A stretch of 44,606 bases of DNA from Bacillota bacterium (GTDB lineage Bacteria > Bacillota > Clostridia > Clostridiales > Clostridiaceae), in assembly GCA_023424785.1 (NCBI GenBank), contig JAFADP010000175.1, positions 1 to 44,606 on the forward strand, read 5' to 3'. Under the pieces are notes generated by a model that made no database searches, was not told the origin of the DNA, and saw only the letters and a program-made list of their open reading frames with translations. Shown in pieces: positions 42,470-44,606 of this stretch (position 1 is the stretch's first letter; each line of letters opens with the position of its first letter). Made by a program: the position numbers and the translations under genes.

Positions 42470-43315
42470 TTAAATATCAATAGAGTATTTATATACTTCT
42501 TGCTTAGATAAGCCTCTTTCTTTAGCAACTGCTTTAATAGCATCTTTTTTACTCATATTACTATTTATTAAAGTTATTATATGTTCTTTTATGGTTAAGT
42601 TTTCCCATTTTTGTTTGTTTTCTTTATCAATTATCTCTTGTTGTTTACCTTCTAATACTAAAACAAACTCTCCTCTTGGAGCATTTTCTTTAAAATGAGA
42701 TATTACATCTTCTAGATTGCCTCGTATTATATCTTCATGCAATTTAGTAAGCTCTCTACATACAGCAATATTCCTATTTCCTAAGTTTTCTAATAAGAAT
42801 TCTAATGTACTTACAATTCTGTATGGAGATTCATATAGAATTATAGATTCTTTAATATCCTTTATATCATTTATAAGAGCATTTCTATCCTTATTCTCTC
42901 TAGGAATGAATCCTCTAAATATAAATCTAGTAGTATCTAATCCTGAATAAACTAATGCAGTTGTTATTGCTGTAGCTCCAGGTAATACTTCAAAACTTAT
43001 ATTTTCATCTATACATTTTCTTACTATAACTGCTCCTGGATCTGATATTCCTGGTGTTCCAGCATCAGTTACAAGAGCTATATTTTCACCACTATTAATC
43101 CTGTTTATTATCTCTTCGCTTTTACCATTCTCATTATGCTTATGATAACTAATTAAAGTCTTTTTAATATTAAAATGATTTAAAAGCTTTAATGTTTGTC
43201 TAGTGTCTTCTGCTGCAATAACATCAACATTTTCTAATACTTCCAATGCTCTAAGAGTAATATCCTTTAGATTCCCTATAGGAGTTGGAACTAAGTAAAG
43301 CTTTCCTGTACTCAT
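42470..43315 (-). CDS. rsmI: 16S rRNA (cytidine1402-2'-O)-methyltransferase
   Basis: 281 residues from the ATG at 43315. SAM-dependent tetrapyrrole-methylase-fold enzyme that 2'-O-methylates C1402 in the ribosomal P site. Motifs: LYLVPTPIGNLKDITLRALEVL, AAEDTRQT, ALVTDAGTPGISDPG, ALVYSGLDTTRFIFRGFIPR and ESPYRI. A GTG at 43324 is in frame but lies in the ribosome binding site AAGGTGAT and overlaps the upstream stop; the ATG is better placed. It is co-transcribed with the upstream methyltransferase gene. Confidence 0.95.
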   Translation of the reverse strand: MSTGKLYLVPTPIGNLKDITLRALEVLENVDVIAAEDTRQTLKLLNHFNIKKTLISYHKHNENGKSEEIINRINSGENIALVTDAGTPGISDPGAVIVRKCIDENISFEVLPGATAITTALVYSGLDTTRFIFRGFIPRENKDRNALINDIKDIKESIILYESPYRIVSTLEFLLENLGNRNIAVCRELTKLHEDIIRGNLEDVISHFKENAPRGEFVLVLEGKQQEIIDKENKQKWENLTIKEHIITLINSNMSKKDAIKAVAKERGLSKQEVYKYSIDI

Positions 43316-43320
43316 GCCTA

Positions 43321-44067
43321 TCACCTTCTTCCATATATCTTATTTATTTCATCACTATAATTTCCTGAATCATCATATACATATAATGATGGTTCCCATT
43401 TTAAAAATTGTCCTCCATCTCTTTGTCCTTCAATAAGAATTATATTAGGAGCTTTATTTTTATTTGGGTGAACCATTCTTATTCTTTTAGGTTCTATCTT
43501 ATATTTTCTCATTAAAGTTATAATATCTATTAATCTTTCTGGTCTATGTACCATATAAATACGTCCATTATCCTTTAATAATGTTCTAGCAGCTTTTATA
43601 ACATCTTCTAGGTTACATAATATTTCATGTCTAGCTATAGCAAGCTTATCAGAGTCATTAACTATTCCTGCATTATTAAGTTTATATGGTGGATTAACTG
43701 TTAATACGTCAAACTTGCCTAATTTTTTTAGATATTCTATGTCTTTTAAATCTCTATTTATAAATTTTATCTTATCTTGTGCTTTATTGAGTTCTACACT
43801 TCTATTTGACATCTCTGTCATCTCATCTTGTATCTCAATACCAACAATCTCTTGAGGATTATATTTTCCTAATATTAAAAAAGGAACTATTCCAGTACCA
43901 GTACATAAATCTATAACTCTAAAATTTCTTTTTACTCTTGCAAAATCAGATAATAAAACTGCATCTATACCAAACCTAAATGCATCTTTCTTTTGTATAA
44001 GTTTAAGCCCTTCTAATTGAAGATCATCTATTGTTTCATCATCTAGTATATTAATATTATATTCCAT
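43321..44067 (-). CDS. tRNA1(Val) (adenine37-N6)-methyltransferase-like protein (TrmN6/YfiC family)
   Basis: A 248-residue Rossmann-fold methyltransferase: SAM-binding VIDLCTGTGIVPFLIL, Asp/Glu acidic loop IVGIEIQ and the N6-adenine catalytic motif NPPY (TVNPPYKLNNAG). It belongs to the TrmN6/YabB group; the Firmicute members sit next to rsmI, as here. The specific tRNA target is inferred from E. coli and not certain. AAGGAG lies before the ATG at 44067. Confidence 0.88.
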   Translation of the reverse strand: MEYNINILDDETIDDLQLEGLKLIQKKDAFRFGIDAVLLSDFARVKRNFRVIDLCTGTGIVPFLILGKYNPQEIVGIEIQDEMTEMSNRSVELNKAQDKIKFINRDLKDIEYLKKLGKFDVLTVNPPYKLNNAGIVNDSDKLAIARHEILCNLEDVIKAARTLLKDNGRIYMVHRPERLIDIITLMRKYKIEPKRIRMVHPNKNKAPNIILIEGQRDGGQFLKWEPSLYVYDDSGNYSDEINKIYGRR

Positions 44068-44187
44068 ACGATTCTCCTTAAATCTTACTTCCTATATATA
44101 ATATCCTATTATTTGTAATTATACAAACCAAATTATATGTATATTCTAAATTTATATAATAAATTTCTCTATTTTATACTTATACAT

Positions 44188-44218
44188 AAAAAAAGAAGTT
44201 GCTTTTTAAAACAACTTC
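44188..44218 (-). terminator. Intrinsic terminator of the rRNA-tRNA operon
   Basis: Stem GAAGTTG (44195-44201) / CAACTTC (44212-44218) lies 4 nt past the tRNA CCA end, followed by a run of T on the minus strand. The region from here to 44067 is AT-rich and likely holds the trmN6-rsmI promoter, with no clear -35. Confidence 0.8.
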
Positions 44219-44222
44219 AACC

Positions 44223-44298
<76 letters not shown>

Positions 44299-44308
44299 AT
44301 AAAAAAAG

Positions 44309-44425
44309 TACCTGGCAACGTCCTACCCTCCCACACGGTCTCCCATGCAGTACTATCGGCGCTGTAGAGCTTAACTTTCCTGTTCGGAATGGGAAGGAGT
44401 GTTTCCTCTACGCCATTATCACCAG
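44309..44425 (-). rRNA. rrf: 5S ribosomal RNA
   Basis: About 117 nt. The minus strand contains the 5S signature CCGAACAGGAAAGTTAAG and the terminal pairing of CTGGTGA with TTGCCAGG. Ends are given to within a few bases. Confidence 0.95.
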
Positions 44426-44484
44426 ATATCCAAAGAATTTTGTTCTCTGAAAATTGCACATAGTTATTATATTCTTTAATTATT

Positions 44485-44606
44485 GGTCAAGCCCTCGACC
44501 TATTAGTATCAGTCAGCTAAATATGTTACCACACTTACACCTCTGACCTATCAACCTCGTGTTCTTCAAGGGGTCTTACTAGCTTATGCTATGGGAAATC
44601 TCATCT
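44485..44606 (-). rRNA. rrl: 23S ribosomal RNA, 3' end (partial)
   Basis: The minus strand holds the closing part of 23S rRNA, including GATACTAATAGGTCGAGGG and the end CTTGACC. It continues beyond the right edge. The spacer to 5S is about 60 nt. Confidence 0.95.

Overview
The window is AT-rich (roughly 70% A+T by eye) and reads as a chromosomal core segment of a Clostridium sensu stricto species. Evidence for this: the clustered order murB, rapZ, yvcK, whiA, dnaE, pfkA, pyk; the ftsE-ftsX-ctpB-minJ-like / uvrB-uvrA block that mirrors Bacillus; an AbrB gene with a Spo0A-box-like site in its leader; strong GGAGG ribosome binding sites; and many intrinsic terminators. I cannot name the species. 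Almost every gene is on the minus strand, leading away from an rRNA operon whose 23S 3' end, 5S and tRNA-Phe lie at the right edge. Only abrB is on the plus strand.

Layout from high to low coordinates, which is the direction of transcription for most genes: 23S(3' end)-5S-tRNA-Phe; trmN6-like methyltransferase and rsmI; abrB (plus strand); a DUF1836 gene, yihY and a short ssb; a small hypothetical gene, acpS, nnr and a LolA/GerS-like membrane protein; mazE-like and mazF; split transketolase; two tandem YitT genes; ftsE-ftsX-ctpB-PDZ(minJ-like); uvrB-uvrA-FHA-ftsW/rodA-pbp; uvrC; murB; rapZ-yvcK-whiA-dnaE-pfkA-pyk; rlmD; and an operon of DUF454, a heterodimeric ABC exporter and a YgbA-like protein.

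The most striking item is in dnaE. The gene for the DNA polymerase III alpha subunit is interrupted by an 869-nt group II intron (10317-11185, minus strand) with no protein of its own. The intron begins GTGCG and has a recognisable domain V, a domain VI with a bulged A, and plausible EBS1/EBS2 partners for the 5' exon. Removing exactly these 869 nt restores one 1190-residue reading frame through the conserved MVYQEQVM segment. The frame-restoring 3' end lies about 65 nt beyond the end expected from domain VI, and the extra segment can fold into its own hairpin. This recalls the 3'-extended introns known from Bacillus cereus. An essential replication gene therefore appears to depend on RNA splicing, probably helped by a maturase encoded elsewhere.

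Other points: a LexA-like palindrome behind the uvrB promoter, a Spo0A box behind an abrB promoter, a Fur-box-like site behind a consensus promoter of the ABC exporter operon, a structured mobile-element-like sequence swallowing the rlmD stop codon, and absence of alr from a locus where Bacillus carries it.
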